Assembly (NCBI RefSeq): GCF_034424625.1
Contig: NZ_CP139976.1
Location: 2,046,001 to 2,110,000 of the forward strand
Direction: 5' to 3'
Source of the DNA: Janthinobacterium lividum
GTDB taxonomy: Bacteria; Pseudomonadota; Gammaproteobacteria; Burkholderiales; Burkholderiaceae_D
Length of the DNA: 64,000 nucleotides
The notes beneath the pieces are model-generated. The model had not been told where the DNA came from and searched no databases. It worked only from the letters and a program-made list of their open reading frames with translations. This document shows, in pieces, positions 18,007 to 28,030 of the stretch; positions within the stretch are counted from its first letter, which is position 1, and the number at the start of each line of letters is the position of its first letter. A program made the translations under genes and the position numbers.

Positions 18007-18663
18007 ATGACATCCTCTCCTGAATCTTTTAATGAAGCGGGTATTCTCGCTTATAACGACGGCAATTACGCCGAGGCATTCAAGCAATTCGATGCGGCCG
18101 CGCGCACCGGCGATCCGGCCGGCCAGCATTTATTGGCCAGCCTGTATTACCAGGGCCATGGCGTGACGCAAGATTTGCCGAAAGCGGTGGAATTGTTTAC
18201 GGCGGCCGCGCAGGCGGGTTTTCCGCCAGCGCTGGCCAATCTGGCCCTGATGTATGCGAGCGGCGATGGCGTCGCGCAAGACATGGCGCAATCGCTCGCG
18301 TACGGCCGCCAGGCGGCCGAGGCGGGCGATGGCCAGTCGCAATTCAACCTGGCGCAGGCTTACCGCAAGGGCGATGGCGTACCGCAAGACTTTGCCGAAG
18401 CGGCGTTCTGGTACAAGCAGGCGGCCGAAGCCGGCTCCCTGTCGGCGCAGAATGAATATGGCTTGCTGTACGCGCAAGGGCAGGGCGTGGAGCTCGACTA
18501 CGTGCAGGCGTATGCGTGGATCGCCATGCCGGCCGAGGCAGGCAGCGTGCAATCGATCAAGAACCGCGACCAGTTGCTGGAAATCCTCACGCCGTCACAG
18601 CAGCAGGCGGCGCGCGCGCTGGCTGCCGAGTATGCGGCGCAGTATGGCGTCAATCCCCACTGA
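18007..18663 (+). CDS. Sel1-repeat (TPR-like) protein
   Basis: A 218-residue soluble solenoid protein with about five Sel1 repeats of 36 residues; clear examples are LLASLYYQGHGVTQDLPKAVE, then LALMYASGDGVAQDMAQSL and LAQAYRKGDGVPQDFAEAA. Such proteins act as protein-protein scaffolds. No signal peptide is seen, so it is probably cytoplasmic. AAGGA is placed six bases before the ATG at 18007. The 3' end overlaps the convergent RNase Z gene by 14 bases. Confidence 0.88.
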   Translation: MTSSPESFNEAGILAYNDGNYAEAFKQFDAAARTGDPAGQHLLASLYYQGHGVTQDLPKAVELFTAAAQAGFPPALANLALMYASGDGVAQDMAQSLAYGRQAAEAGDGQSQFNLAQAYRKGDGVPQDFAEAAFWYKQAAEAGSLSAQNEYGLLYAQGQGVELDYVQAYAWIAMPAEAGSVQSIKNRDQLLEILTPSQQQAARALAAEYAAQYGVNPH

Positions 18664-19630
18664 ACGACGATTTCCCCGGCTGCTTGCTGAGCGCACCCGC
18701 CGCGTCGAGTTCATAGCTGTCGAAATCGCGCGCCAGGAACAGTTCGCCCGAATAATGCAGCCGGGCTTCCGCTTCCAGCTCGGCCATGCCGTCCGCATTG
18801 TGATAGCGGGCGCTGAAGTGGGTGAGGATCAGGTTCGGCAAGCGCACCGCTTCGGCAAACTGCGCCACGCGCTGCACGGAACTGTGCGTGGGGCCGGGCC
18901 CCACTTTCTGCAGCATCGCTTCCGTGTAGGTGGCTTCATGCACGAGCAATTGCGCATCCGCGCAAGCCTCCGCCAGCAAGGCCGGCGTGTCGTTGTCGCC
19001 GCCTATCACCACCGTGGCGCGCTGCGTTTCCACCTGGCGGAAAGCGGCGGCGTTCAAGACCGTGCCGTCGTCGAGCAGCGCCTCCTGGCCAGCTTGCAAG
19101 AGTCCCCAGGCGGGGCCGGGCGGCACGCCCGCTGCCTGCAGGGCCGCCTTGTCCAGCTTCCACCTGCTCGTTTCCAGCGCGAAACGATAACCGACGCTCG
19201 GCGCGCGGTGCGACAGCGCATGGCGCGAGACGGTCAAGCCCGCTTCCTCGTAGACCACTGGCGCGCTGTCCACGTCGATGTGGATCAGCGGATACGTCAG
19301 GAACAGTTCCGTGTGCAGCAGTGTCGCGTCGATCCAGGCCTTGATGGCGGCCGGGGCGATCAGCAGCAAGGGCTTCTTGCGCCCCGTCATCGAGGCGCTG
19401 GCCAGCAAGCCCGGCAGCCCGTAGCTGTGGTCGCCATGTACGTGGGTGATGCAAATGCCCACCAGGTCGTGCACGGACAGGGGCAGGCGCTGCAGCCGGT
19501 GCTGCGTGGCTTCGCCGCAATCGATCATCCACCAGTCGCGGTTGTGCGTGGTTTGCAGGGCCAGCGACGTGACGTTGCGGTGGCGCGTGGGCACGCCGGA
19601 AGACGTGCCGAGAAAAGTCAGTTTGAACAT
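18650..19630 (-). CDS. rnz: Ribonuclease Z (tRNA 3' processing, metallo-beta-lactamase fold)
   Basis: Zinc endonuclease that trims tRNA 3' trailers, 326 residues (short, RNase Z-S type). The N-terminal FLGTSSGVPTRHRNVTS and the zinc motif THVHGDHSYGLPG (His63, His65, Asp67, His68) are diagnostic; GGDNDTPAL, HEATY and LILTHFSARY supply the remaining ligands. The start at 19630 gives the canonical MFKLTFLGT beginning. Convergent with the Sel1 gene. Confidence 0.93.
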   Translation of the reverse strand: MFKLTFLGTSSGVPTRHRNVTSLALQTTHNRDWWMIDCGEATQHRLQRLPLSVHDLVGICITHVHGDHSYGLPGLLASASMTGRKKPLLLIAPAAIKAWIDATLLHTELFLTYPLIHIDVDSAPVVYEEAGLTVSRHALSHRAPSVGYRFALETSRWKLDKAALQAAGVPPGPAWGLLQAGQEALLDDGTVLNAAAFRQVETQRATVVIGGDNDTPALLAEACADAQLLVHEATYTEAMLQKVGPGPTHSSVQRVAQFAEAVRLPNLILTHFSARYHNADGMAELEAEARLHYSGELFLARDFDSYELDAAGALSKQPGKSSFSGD

Positions 19631-19676
19631 GGGCGCATTATGCGGCAAGCCACCGCCGTTACCAACGCGCCCGCCT

Positions 19677-21149
19677 TCAGCCTGCCAATGGCGCGCTCAA
19701 TTTGTCCTTGTAGATGCGCCCGTTCTTCATGATCAGCAGCAGGTTTTCTTCCGGCCGGGCGAGGAAATCGAGATTCTTCGCAGGGTCGCCATCGGCCACC
19801 AGCAAGTCGGCCAGCGCGCCCGCGGCCAGGCGGCCCAAAGTGCCCGGGTAGGGCGAGCGCTGGCCGGACAGGGCCAGCAGTTCGCCATTTTGCCCCGTCG
19901 CCTGCGCCAGCAAGGTCAGGGGATCGTAAAAGCGCGTGAGTTTCGCCAACTGGCGGCCCTGCGTGGGCGTGTTTTTCGCGTTGAACAGGATGTCCGTTCC
20001 CCAGCCCGTCCTGATGCCGTACTTTTGCGCCAGCGCATATGCCTTCACCGTGCCCTCCGAGACAATAGCCTGGCTGGCCTTGCGCGCCGCATCGGGATAG
20101 ACATTCGCATCCGCGTCTTGCAGGAAAGGCTGCAGGCTCCACCACGTGCCCGTGTCGCGCATCATGCGCACGGATTCGTCGTCGGCCAGCTGGCCATGCT
20201 CGATGCTGCGCACGCCTGCGCGGATGGCCCGCTGTATGCCTTTCGGCGTGTAGACGTGGGTCATCACATACGTGCCCCAGTCGGTGGCCGCTTCCACGCC
20301 GGCGCGCAGTTCGCGTTCCGAATATTGCGTGCTGTCGAGCGGGTCGTACATCGAAGCGACGCCGCCGCCCGCCATCATCTTGATTTGCGTCGCGCCCAGC
20401 ATCAATTGTTCGCGCACGCGGCGCAGCACTTCCGCCTCGCCATCGGCGATCATGGCCATGCCCGCCGTTTCCGCCATGCCCAGCGGTGCATTGGCAGCGC
20501 GCGGGATGTCCGAGCGCAAACGGAAGTCGCCATGGCCCGAGGTTTGCGAAATCATGGCGCCCGACGGAAAGATGCGGGGGCCGTCGACGATGCCTTCATC
20601 GATGGCGCGTTTCAATGCAAAGGCGGGGCCGCCAGGATCGCGCACGGACGTAAAGCCCCGCAGCAGGGTGCGCTGCGCTTCCTGCGCCGCCACCAGGTAT
20701 AGATAGCCGACGTCGGACGTCATGGCCGTCACCTGGTTGATGGCGGCGAGCATGGTGTGCCAGTGGGCGTCGATCAGGCCCGGCATCACCAGCTTGCCCT
20801 GGCAATCGATCACTTGCGCGCCGTCCACCTTTTCGCCGGCCGGCAACAGGGCGGTAATGGTCGGGCCCGTCACCAGCACGTGGATGCCGGAGCGGGGCGC
20901 CTTGCCCGTGCCGTCGAACAGGCGCAGATTGGTCAGCAGCAGGGGGCGCTGGGGCGTTTGCGGCTGCTGGGCGATGGCGTTGCCGGTGGACAGGCCGAGG
21001 CCGACGAAGGGTGCCAGCATGGCGGCCGCGCCGCCGAGAAACTGCCGGCGCCGCATGTCCGCCATCACCCGCTGGTGCAGGATGGTGAAGACGGTGCCGC
21101 CGCAGTCGCAGGCGCGCGGTTTCAAGCCGCCCGTTTGCCATGTATCCAT
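19677..21149 (-). CDS. Amidohydrolase-family protein with internal Tat-like signal
   Basis: Metal-dependent hydrolase of about 490 residues, of the imidazolonepropionase/prolidase-like branch. Seen: VMPGLIDAHWHTM (the first metal His pair, here HWH), GFTSVRDPGG, THVYTPKGIQRAIRAG, EHG, and GWGTDIL. A twin-arginine-like signal (MRRRQFLGGAAAMLAP) lies some 30 residues in, preceded by a Cys-containing extension (ACDCGG). I chose the ATG at 21149 because AGGAG lies nine bases upstream; a start at 21041 would place the Tat motif at the N-terminus. Substrate unknown, probably periplasmic. Confidence 0.85.
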   Translation of the reverse strand: MDTWQTGGLKPRACDCGGTVFTILHQRVMADMRRRQFLGGAAAMLAPFVGLGLSTGNAIAQQPQTPQRPLLLTNLRLFDGTGKAPRSGIHVLVTGPTITALLPAGEKVDGAQVIDCQGKLVMPGLIDAHWHTMLAAINQVTAMTSDVGYLYLVAAQEAQRTLLRGFTSVRDPGGPAFALKRAIDEGIVDGPRIFPSGAMISQTSGHGDFRLRSDIPRAANAPLGMAETAGMAMIADGEAEVLRRVREQLMLGATQIKMMAGGGVASMYDPLDSTQYSERELRAGVEAATDWGTYVMTHVYTPKGIQRAIRAGVRSIEHGQLADDESVRMMRDTGTWWSLQPFLQDADANVYPDAARKASQAIVSEGTVKAYALAQKYGIRTGWGTDILFNAKNTPTQGRQLAKLTRFYDPLTLLAQATGQNGELLALSGQRSPYPGTLGRLAAGALADLLVADGDPAKNLDFLARPEENLLLIMKNGRIYKDKLSAPLAG

Positions 21150-21331
21150 CAGATGCTGCTCCTGTGCCAGTGCCATCGCCGCCATCCTTTCATCGCTGCC
21201 GCGCCAGGAGAGTGGCCGCAGGCAAAGTTAATAATAGGAAACTATTCCCATTGAAAGCCCGCAGCGTCGGCAAGTCAAGCGTGCACTTGCTTTACAGCAA
21301 AGAATGCAGCATCTGCCGTTAAAGGTACATG

Positions 21332-22183
21332 CTAAGGTGCATGCTGGCCGCTATCTTCCCCGTCGCCGGCCGTGTAATCGACAAAGCCGTCGCGGCGGCA
21401 AAAGCTGGCCAGCTGCATGCCGGCCTGGCGCGCGATGCGGATGGCCAGCGAGGTGGGTGCCGAGATGGTGGCGACGAGCCCGATATGCATGCGCGCCGAC
21501 TTGCGCACCAGTTCATAGCTGGCGCGGCTGGAGAGGAAGACGAAGCCGTCGTGCATGGCGATGCGGTGCAGGGCCAGGTAGCCGATCAGCTTGTCCAGGC
21601 CGTTATGCCGGCCCACATCCTCGAACACTTTCACGATGGCGCCTTCGGCCGTGCACCAGGCGGCCGCATGCACGCCGCCCGTCTTGTGCATCAATTCCTG
21701 GTACGGCAGCAGTTCGCGCGCGGCGCGGCCGAGGATGGCGCTGCTGGCGACCAGCGGCGGCAGGGGACGCGTGATCTTTTCCGGCACCAGGTCCAGCAGG
21801 GCCAGGCTTTCGATGCCACACACGCCGCAACCGGTGCGCCCGGTCAGCGCGCGGCGGCGGGCCTTGAGCTTGATCAAATCCGGCTGCGCGATGGTCAGCC
21901 GCACTTCCGCGCTATCCTCGCCGCAACACACATCGAGGTCGTAGATGTCGCGCACGCTGCCGACGATACCTTCGGTCAAGGTAAAGCCGACGGCGAATTC
22001 CTCCAGGTCGCGCGGCGTGGCCATCATCACCGCGTGGGCGATGCCGTTGTAGACGAGGGCCACGGGATACTCCTCGGCCACCATGTCGCGGCCCGCCGTG
22101 GCCACGCCCCCCTGGTGGCGCACCATGGGGACGTCCAGGTAGCCGTCGCGCTCGATGGTGGTGATGCCGATATCGCATTCCAT
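21332..22183 (-). CDS. fdhD: Formate dehydrogenase accessory sulfurtransferase FdhD
   Basis: FdhD carries sulfur from the cysteine desulfurase to the Mo-bisMGD cofactor of formate dehydrogenases. 283 residues. The catalytic CxxC is Cys119-Gly-Val-Cys122 in RTGCGVCGIESL; MATPRDLEEFAVGFTLTEG and FEDVGRHNGLDKLIG are family signatures. It is the last gene of a tight run that starts with a molybdoenzyme at 27863, its obvious client. Fifteen bases separate it from the bestrophin gene. Confidence 0.95.
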   Translation of the reverse strand: MECDIGITTIERDGYLDVPMVRHQGGVATAGRDMVAEEYPVALVYNGIAHAVMMATPRDLEEFAVGFTLTEGIVGSVRDIYDLDVCCGEDSAEVRLTIAQPDLIKLKARRRALTGRTGCGVCGIESLALLDLVPEKITRPLPPLVASSAILGRAARELLPYQELMHKTGGVHAAAWCTAEGAIVKVFEDVGRHNGLDKLIGYLALHRIAMHDGFVFLSSRASYELVRKSARMHIGLVATISAPTSLAIRIARQAGMQLASFCRRDGFVDYTAGDGEDSGQHAP

Positions 22184-22198
22184 GATTTTTTCCTCCGG

Positions 22199-23119
22199 TT
22201 AATCGATCTGATAGCGCGGGCAGGGCCGTATCGAGGGCGGCAGCGGGGCGCCATTCAATTCCAGCAGCGAGCGTTCCGTTTCCCGCGTCATGGCGTTCAG
22301 GGCCAGGCAGTTGGGCGCCAGGCCGAACGGTTCGGCGATCTGCTGCGCGATGGCTTCCAGCGCAAACAGGGTGTAGGCGACAAAGACGGAAATGAGGGGC
22401 GTGGCCACGCCGATGGCGTCCACCAGGCCCAGCGGCAGTAAAAAACAGTACATGTAGACGGTGCGGTGCACCAGCACGCCGTACGGATACGGTATCGGCG
22501 TGTTCTTGATGCGCTCGCAACCGGCCACGGTGGCGGCCAGGTCGTTGAGCTGGGTGTCTAGCATCCACAGCAGCTGCGCCTGGCCCGGCTGGCGCTGCAC
22601 GGCGTCATGCAGCATGGCCCGCACCGTGTGCAGCACGGCGACGGGCTTGAAGTTCAGTCCCTGCAAGCGCTGCACTTCTTCGGCCGGCAGGTAGCGCGCC
22701 AGGTCTTCCTGCGGGTCCGTCTGGCGCAACTGGTGCTTGAGCGCGTAGACGAAGGCGATCAGCCGGTTCATCAGCAACTCATGGTCGAGCCCGCTCGTCT
22801 CCCGTGGCAGATACGTGATCGCTTGCGAAGCGAGGGCCCGCGCGGCGATCAGCAATTGCCCCCAGATATGCCGCGCCTCGACGAAGCGCGCATAGCTGGC
22901 GTTGTTGCGAAAGCCGAGGAAGATCGCCAGGCTGATGCCAACCATGGGAAACGGCGCCGTATCGAGCGGAATCTTGACGCCGAAGATACGGCCATCCGTC
23001 AGCAGCGCCAGCGAACTGACGACCAGCATCAGCAGCAATTGCGGGATGATGGCTTGCAGCACCGAGCCATCCCAAACGAACAGCATGCGAAACCAGTTGG
23101 TGGTGGGGCGGATAATCAT
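22199..23119 (-). CDS. Bestrophin-family (UPF0187/YneE) ion channel
   Basis: Pentameric membrane channel family, 306 residues. Visible: N-terminal helices, the family stretch ISLAIFLGFRNNASYARFVEA, the gate-region motif IKNTPIPYPYGVLVHR and a membrane pair near 215-260. Bacterial homologues conduct cations or are of unknown role. Its placing between cydB and fdhD in a co-directed run (27 and 15 bases) suggests co-expression, though a link to respiration is only inferred. Confidence 0.88.
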   Translation of the reverse strand: MIIRPTTNWFRMLFVWDGSVLQAIIPQLLLMLVVSSLALLTDGRIFGVKIPLDTAPFPMVGISLAIFLGFRNNASYARFVEARHIWGQLLIAARALASQAITYLPRETSGLDHELLMNRLIAFVYALKHQLRQTDPQEDLARYLPAEEVQRLQGLNFKPVAVLHTVRAMLHDAVQRQPGQAQLLWMLDTQLNDLAATVAGCERIKNTPIPYPYGVLVHRTVYMYCFLLPLGLVDAIGVATPLISVFVAYTLFALEAIAQQIAEPFGLAPNCLALNAMTRETERSLLELNGAPLPPSIRPCPRYQID

Positions 23120-23146
23120 GATGGAATGCGCATGCCGTGATGCCGG

Positions 23147-24127
23147 TTAATGTTTCCGGGGCACGACTTTGCCCTCGAAGACGTAGTATTGGAACAGGTT
23201 GTAGCCGATCATGATCGGCAGCATGGAACCCATGCCGATCAGCATGAAGATCAGGGTCGGCTCATCGGATGCGGCCGCCGCGATGCTCAGCTTGCCCGGC
23301 ACGAGGTCGGGGAAGAAGCTGATGGCCAGGCCCGCGAACGAGGCCAGGAATAGCACGATGGCGCCGCGGAACGGTCCGCGCACGCCGTTCACATGCACGG
23401 CCCACAGGATGTAGATGAAGGCGCTGGCGGCGATGGCGGCCAGGGCCAGCAGCACGCCGAACACGCCCGGCTGCGCCCAGCGGTCGTGGCCGATGGCGCT
23501 GAAGACCATGGTGCCGGCCGACAGCACGATGGCGGCCGCGACAGTCGCCAGCACGCTGGCCGTGGCATAGCGGCGCGCCGCCGCTTCCAGCTGGCCGCCC
23601 GTCTTCTTGATCAGGTAAGTGCTGCCCAGCAGGCAATAACCGGCCACCACACCCAGCGCCGTGCAAGCCGTGAAAATACCGCTCAGCCAGCCCGGCTGCA
23701 AGCCCGTGATGACCTCGCCCAGCACCACGCCTTGCGCCACGGCGGCCAGCAGGCTGCCCACGCCGAAGATCACATCCCACAGGCGTTTGTTGCTGGCCGC
23801 ATGGCGGAACTCGATCGACGCGCCGCGCATGATCAGACTGGCGATCAGCAGCATGATGGGAATGTACAGCTGTTCCAGCAAGGTGGCATAGGCGCTGGGA
23901 AAGGCGCCGAACAGGGCGCCGCCCACCACTACCAGCCAGGTTTCGTTGGCGTCCCACACATGGGCGATCGATTGGAAGATCAGGTTGCGTTCCTGCTCGC
24001 GGCGGGTGAACAGGCTGAGGATGCCCACGCCTAGGTCGAAGCCGTCCGTGACCACGTAAAAGATCAGCATCAGGCCGATCAAGCCGAACCAGGCATTGCC
24101 CAGCATGGCATGCGAATTCATATCCAT
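23147..24127 (-). CDS. cydB: Cytochrome bd-type quinol oxidase subunit II
   Basis: Membrane subunit of a bd-type terminal oxidase, 326 residues. Family features: WFGLIGLMLIFYVVTDGFDLGVG at the N-terminus (cut: GFDLG motif near 29-33), WDANETWLVVVGGALFGAFP and a long series of hydrophobic helices. AGGAG precedes the ATG at 24127. It follows cydA after 30 bases. No small CydX-like gene lies behind it, as only 27 bases separate it from the next gene. Confidence 0.95.
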   Translation of the reverse strand: MDMNSHAMLGNAWFGLIGLMLIFYVVTDGFDLGVGILSLFTRREQERNLIFQSIAHVWDANETWLVVVGGALFGAFPSAYATLLEQLYIPIMLLIASLIMRGASIEFRHAASNKRLWDVIFGVGSLLAAVAQGVVLGEVITGLQPGWLSGIFTACTALGVVAGYCLLGSTYLIKKTGGQLEAAARRYATASVLATVAAAIVLSAGTMVFSAIGHDRWAQPGVFGVLLALAAIAASAFIYILWAVHVNGVRGPFRGAIVLFLASFAGLAISFFPDLVPGKLSIAAAASDEPTLIFMLIGMGSMLPIMIGYNLFQYYVFEGKVVPRKH

Positions 24128-24157
24128 TACACACTCCTAGTCAGATAGCGGCGCACT

Positions 24158-25537
24158 TCAGTACCCCACGGCATGGGCAGCGTCCGGCAGCGGCAGGGCC
24201 ACGTCCGGGCCTTGTTGCAGCCATTTCTTGGCAAACACAAAGAAAGTGACAAACAGCACGATGTAAAACACGAAGAACATCAGCATGCTGCCGGCCACGG
24301 CGTGTGCCGCCACGTCGGAGACGGCGTCGCGCGTGCGCAGCAGGCCGTACACGACCCACGGCTGGCGACCGACTTCGCGCACGATCCAGCCGCACTCAAC
24401 GGCGATATACGGCAGCGGTATCGTCAGCACCCAGGCCAGCAGCAGCTTGCGCTTGCGCACGAACTCTTCCACCCGTCCGCCGACCTTGCGCCAGGCCACG
24501 AAGGTCCAGAACGACAGCAGCACGAACCACATGCCGATGCCGGCCATGGCGCGGAAGGCGTAGTACAGCAGCGGCAGCATGGGCGGCTGGTCTTCGCGGG
24601 CGATGTCGGCCAGGCCCGTGATCTTGCCCGTCGCGCTATGCGTGGCGATCACGCTGAGCATGCCGGGCACTTCGATGGACCAGTCATTCTTTTGCTCCGC
24701 CTGGTTAGGCCAGGCCAGCAGGGACCAGGCCGCCCCTTCGCCATCAGGATTCGTGTGCCAGTGGCCTTCGATGGCCGCGCCCTTGGCTGGCTGGGTCTTG
24801 AAGACGTCGACGCCGCTCGAATCGCCGAGCCAGACTTGCAACGGCGCAATGACCAGCAGCAACATCAGCGCCAGCTTGAACGAGCGGGCGAAGAAGGCCG
24901 GTTCGCGGCGCTTGAACATGTACCAGGCGGAAATGCCGGCGATGACGAACAAGCCCGTTTCCACGGCGGCCACCCACATGTGGCCCACGGCCCAGGCCAT
25001 GTCGGGATTGAAGATGGCGGCCACGTAATCGGTGACGATGATCTTGCCGTCGACCACGCGCACGCCGGCCGGCGTCTGCATCCAGGAATTGGCGACCATG
25101 ATCCAGAACGAGGAAATGCTGGAACCGAGCGCCACCATGCCGGTGGCAAACAGGTGCACGCCCTTCGGTACGCGGCCCCAGCCGAACATCATGATGCCGA
25201 TGAAGCCCGCTTCCAGCATGAAGGCCATGGCACCCTCGAAGCCGAGGATGTTGCCGATGAACTGGCCGGAATGGTGCGAGAACGGCGCCCAGTTGGTGCC
25301 GAACTGGAATTCCAGGGGAATCCCGCTGACGACGCCGACGGCGAAGTTGAGCACCAGCAGCTTGCTCCAGAAGCGCGCGTGGCGGTAGTAGACGGGGTCG
25401 CTGGTGCGCAGCCACAGCGCCTCGACAACAAACAGGAACAGCGACAGGCTGATCGTCAATATGGGCCACAGGATGTGGAAGATGGCCGTCATCGCAAATT
25501 GCGCGCGCGACAGGTCCAGGGTATCGAAACCGAACAT
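24158..25537 (-). CDS. cydA: Cytochrome bd-type quinol oxidase subunit I (short Q-loop, CIO-like)
   Basis: Quinol-oxidising heme subunit, 459 residues; E. coli CydA is about 520. The difference fits a short Q-loop, as in cyanide-insensitive (CioA) oxidases. Seen: proximal heme ligand His21 in AIFHILWP, NFAVGVVSGIPLEFQFGTNW, GFEGAMAFMLEAGFIGIM and WIVREVGRQPWVVYGLLRT. GGAGAA lies before the ATG at 25537. Located 13 bases after the molybdoenzyme gene, so electrons from that enzyme may be passed via quinol to this oxidase (inference). Confidence 0.94.
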   Translation of the reverse strand: MFGFDTLDLSRAQFAMTAIFHILWPILTISLSLFLFVVEALWLRTSDPVYYRHARFWSKLLVLNFAVGVVSGIPLEFQFGTNWAPFSHHSGQFIGNILGFEGAMAFMLEAGFIGIMMFGWGRVPKGVHLFATGMVALGSSISSFWIMVANSWMQTPAGVRVVDGKIIVTDYVAAIFNPDMAWAVGHMWVAAVETGLFVIAGISAWYMFKRREPAFFARSFKLALMLLLVIAPLQVWLGDSSGVDVFKTQPAKGAAIEGHWHTNPDGEGAAWSLLAWPNQAEQKNDWSIEVPGMLSVIATHSATGKITGLADIAREDQPPMLPLLYYAFRAMAGIGMWFVLLSFWTFVAWRKVGGRVEEFVRKRKLLLAWVLTIPLPYIAVECGWIVREVGRQPWVVYGLLRTRDAVSDVAAHAVAGSMLMFFVFYIVLFVTFFVFAKKWLQQGPDVALPLPDAAHAVGY

Positions 25538-25550
25538 GGCGTTCTCCTGT

Positions 25551-27863
25551 TCAGCTGAGGGCGGCCGAAGGCGCCAGCAGCACGGGGATGGATTTGAAGG
25601 TCGGCGTGCGCGAGCCTTCGCCAACGCTGTCGAGCGGCACCAGCGGATTGGTTTCCGGGTAGTAGGCGCCGATGCAGCCGCGCGGAATGTCGTACTCGAC
25701 CAGCAGGAAGCGGTCGGCGCGGCGTTCGATGCCGTCATGCCACACGCCGATCAGGTCGACCCAGTCGCCGGCCGCAAAGCCCAGCATGGCCAGGTCGTCC
25801 TTGTTGATGAAGACGACCCGGCGCTGGCCGAACACGCCGCGGTAGCGGTCGTCCATGGCGTAGATCGTCGTGTTGTACTGGTCGTGCGAACGCGTGGTCA
25901 TCAGCACCATCAGACGCTCGCCATATTGCTGGCGCGCGCGGTGGATCGGTGTGTCGAGTTCGATGGCGTTGACGAGGAATTGCGCCTTGCCGCTTTCCGT
26001 CTTCCACACGCGTTCGCGCGAGGCGATTTCCAAGTGGAAACCGCCCGGCTTGGCCACGCGCAAGTTGTAGTCGAAAAAGTCGTCGAACACTTGTTCGATG
26101 GAATCGCGCAGCAACGCATAGTTGCCGGAAAAGCGCAGCCAGTCGATCTTTTCGCTGCCGAGGGTCGCCTGCGCCATGCCGGCCACGATGGCGATTTCCG
26201 AGCGCAAATTGGGCGAGGCGGGCTGGTTCATGCCGAACGAGATGTGCACCATGCTCATCGAATCTTCCACCGTCACGCCTTGCGCCACGCCTTGCTGCAC
26301 GTCGATCTCCGTGCGCCCCAGGGTGGGCAGGATCAGCGCATCCTTGCCGTGCACCAGATGGCTGCGGTTGAGCTTGGTGGCGATATGCACGGTCAGGTCG
26401 CACGAACGCAGCGCGTCCCACGTGCGCGGCGTGTCCGGCGTGGCCATCGAGAAATTGCCGCCGAGCGCGACGAACACTTTCACCTTCTTCTCCAGCATCG
26501 CTGCGATGGTGCCGACGGCATCGTAGCCGTGGTGGCGCGGCGGCTCGAAGTTGAAGACCAGGCCCAGGCGGTCGAGGAATTCCTTGGTCGGCTGTTCCTC
26601 GATGCCCATGGTGCGGTCGCCCTGCACGTTCGAGTGGCCGCGCACGGGGCACAGGCCCGCGCCGCGCTTGCCGATATTGCCACGCATCATCATCAAGTTC
26701 GACAGGATTTGCACGGTGGCCAGCGAATTCTTGTGCTGCGTCACGCCCATGCCCCAGGTGGCGATGACGGCCTTGCCCTTCACATAGATCTGCGTCAATT
26801 CTTCGATCTTGTCGCGCGCCACGCCCGATTCGGCCAGCAGCAAGTCCCAGCTTTCCGCGCGCAGGTCGGCCGCGAAGGCGTCGAAGCCCGTCGTGTGTTC
26901 GGCGATGAAATCGCAGTCGAGCACGCGCTCCTGGCCGTGGGCGATGGCCTCGTCATCGAGTTCGACGACGCGCTTGGCCATGGCCTTGATCAGTGCGAAG
27001 TCGCCGCCCAATGTCGGGCAGATGAACAGCGAGCAGATGTTCGTGCTGCCGCCCGTCAGCATTTCCAGCGGATGCTGCGGGCTGGTGAAGCGCTCCAGGC
27101 CCCGTTCGTGCAATGGGTTGATGGAAACGATGGTGGCGCCGCGGCGCGACGCTTCGCGCAATTCGCCCAGCATGCGCGGGTGGTTGGTAGCCGGATTCTG
27201 GCCGAACAGCAACAGGGTGTCCGCGTGCTCGAAGTCGTCGAGCAGCACCGTGCCCTTGCCGATGCCGACCGTTTCCGGCAAGCCACGGCTCGTTGCTTCG
27301 TGGCACAGGTTGGAGCAATCGGGAAAATTGTTGGTGCCGTAGGCGCGCACGAACAGTTGATACAGGAAGGCCGCTTCGTTGCTGGCGCGGCCCGACGTGT
27401 AGAAGGCGGCCTGGTTCGGGTCGTCCAGCGCATGCAGGTGGTGCGCCACGAGGGCGAATGCGTCGTCCCAGGCAATGGCCTGGTATTTGTCGCTGGCGGC
27501 GTCGTACACCATGGGGTCCGTCAGGCGGCCATGTTGTTCCAGATCATAGTCCGACTGTTCCATCAATGCGGTGACCGTGTGCTCTTCGAAAAATTCCGGG
27601 CGCACGCGCTTGCTCGTCGATTCGGCGGCCACGGCCTTGACGCCGTTTTCGCAGAATTCAAACGTCGACGCGTGTTCGCGGTCGGGCCAGGCGCAGCCGG
27701 GGCAGTCGAAACCGTCGGGCTGGTTTTGCTCGAACAGGGAGCGGTAATTGCCCGCGCTGACTTTTTCCTTGAACAGATTGATGGCCACATACTTGAGGGC
27801 ACCCCAACCGGCCGCGGCATGGGTGTAGGGCGCGATGCGCGCGTCGGACTTTGGCTTGCTCAT
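25551..27863 (-). CDS. YdeP/FdhF-type molybdopterin oxidoreductase alpha subunit
   Basis: Mo-bisMGD enzyme of 770 residues from the YdeP family ('formate dehydrogenase H-like'). Near the N-terminus are Cys54, Cys57 (DCPGCAWPD) and Cys71, then a candidate Mo-ligand Cys187 in NLCHEATSRGL. GHSNVQGDRTMGI, ALGGNFSMATPDTPRTW and the C-terminal MTTRSHDQYNTTIY are cofactor-binding stretches. E. coli YdeP is linked to acid resistance; its substrate is not settled. No FdhB- or FdhI-like subunits are nearby. Together with fdhD and moaA, it forms a coherent molybdenum locus. Confidence 0.9.
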   Translation of the reverse strand: MSKPKSDARIAPYTHAAAGWGALKYVAINLFKEKVSAGNYRSLFEQNQPDGFDCPGCAWPDREHASTFEFCENGVKAVAAESTSKRVRPEFFEEHTVTALMEQSDYDLEQHGRLTDPMVYDAASDKYQAIAWDDAFALVAHHLHALDDPNQAAFYTSGRASNEAAFLYQLFVRAYGTNNFPDCSNLCHEATSRGLPETVGIGKGTVLLDDFEHADTLLLFGQNPATNHPRMLGELREASRRGATIVSINPLHERGLERFTSPQHPLEMLTGGSTNICSLFICPTLGGDFALIKAMAKRVVELDDEAIAHGQERVLDCDFIAEHTTGFDAFAADLRAESWDLLLAESGVARDKIEELTQIYVKGKAVIATWGMGVTQHKNSLATVQILSNLMMMRGNIGKRGAGLCPVRGHSNVQGDRTMGIEEQPTKEFLDRLGLVFNFEPPRHHGYDAVGTIAAMLEKKVKVFVALGGNFSMATPDTPRTWDALRSCDLTVHIATKLNRSHLVHGKDALILPTLGRTEIDVQQGVAQGVTVEDSMSMVHISFGMNQPASPNLRSEIAIVAGMAQATLGSEKIDWLRFSGNYALLRDSIEQVFDDFFDYNLRVAKPGGFHLEIASRERVWKTESGKAQFLVNAIELDTPIHRARQQYGERLMVLMTTRSHDQYNTTIYAMDDRYRGVFGQRRVVFINKDDLAMLGFAAGDWVDLIGVWHDGIERRADRFLLVEYDIPRGCIGAYYPETNPLVPLDSVGEGSRTPTFKSIPVLLAPSAALS

Positions 27864-28030
27864 GATGACTCTCCTGGTGATGTGCGATGGGACAATCACA
27901 TGGTAGGGGCGGCGGACTGCCCCTTAGGCGCACAGTTCCGGGTAAAAAAACAGAGTACAGATGGCAAGACGACGATGCCGGTCGCGCCGGCGCCGGCCGT
28001 GATCTATGATGTGGACAAGGAGAAAAGAAC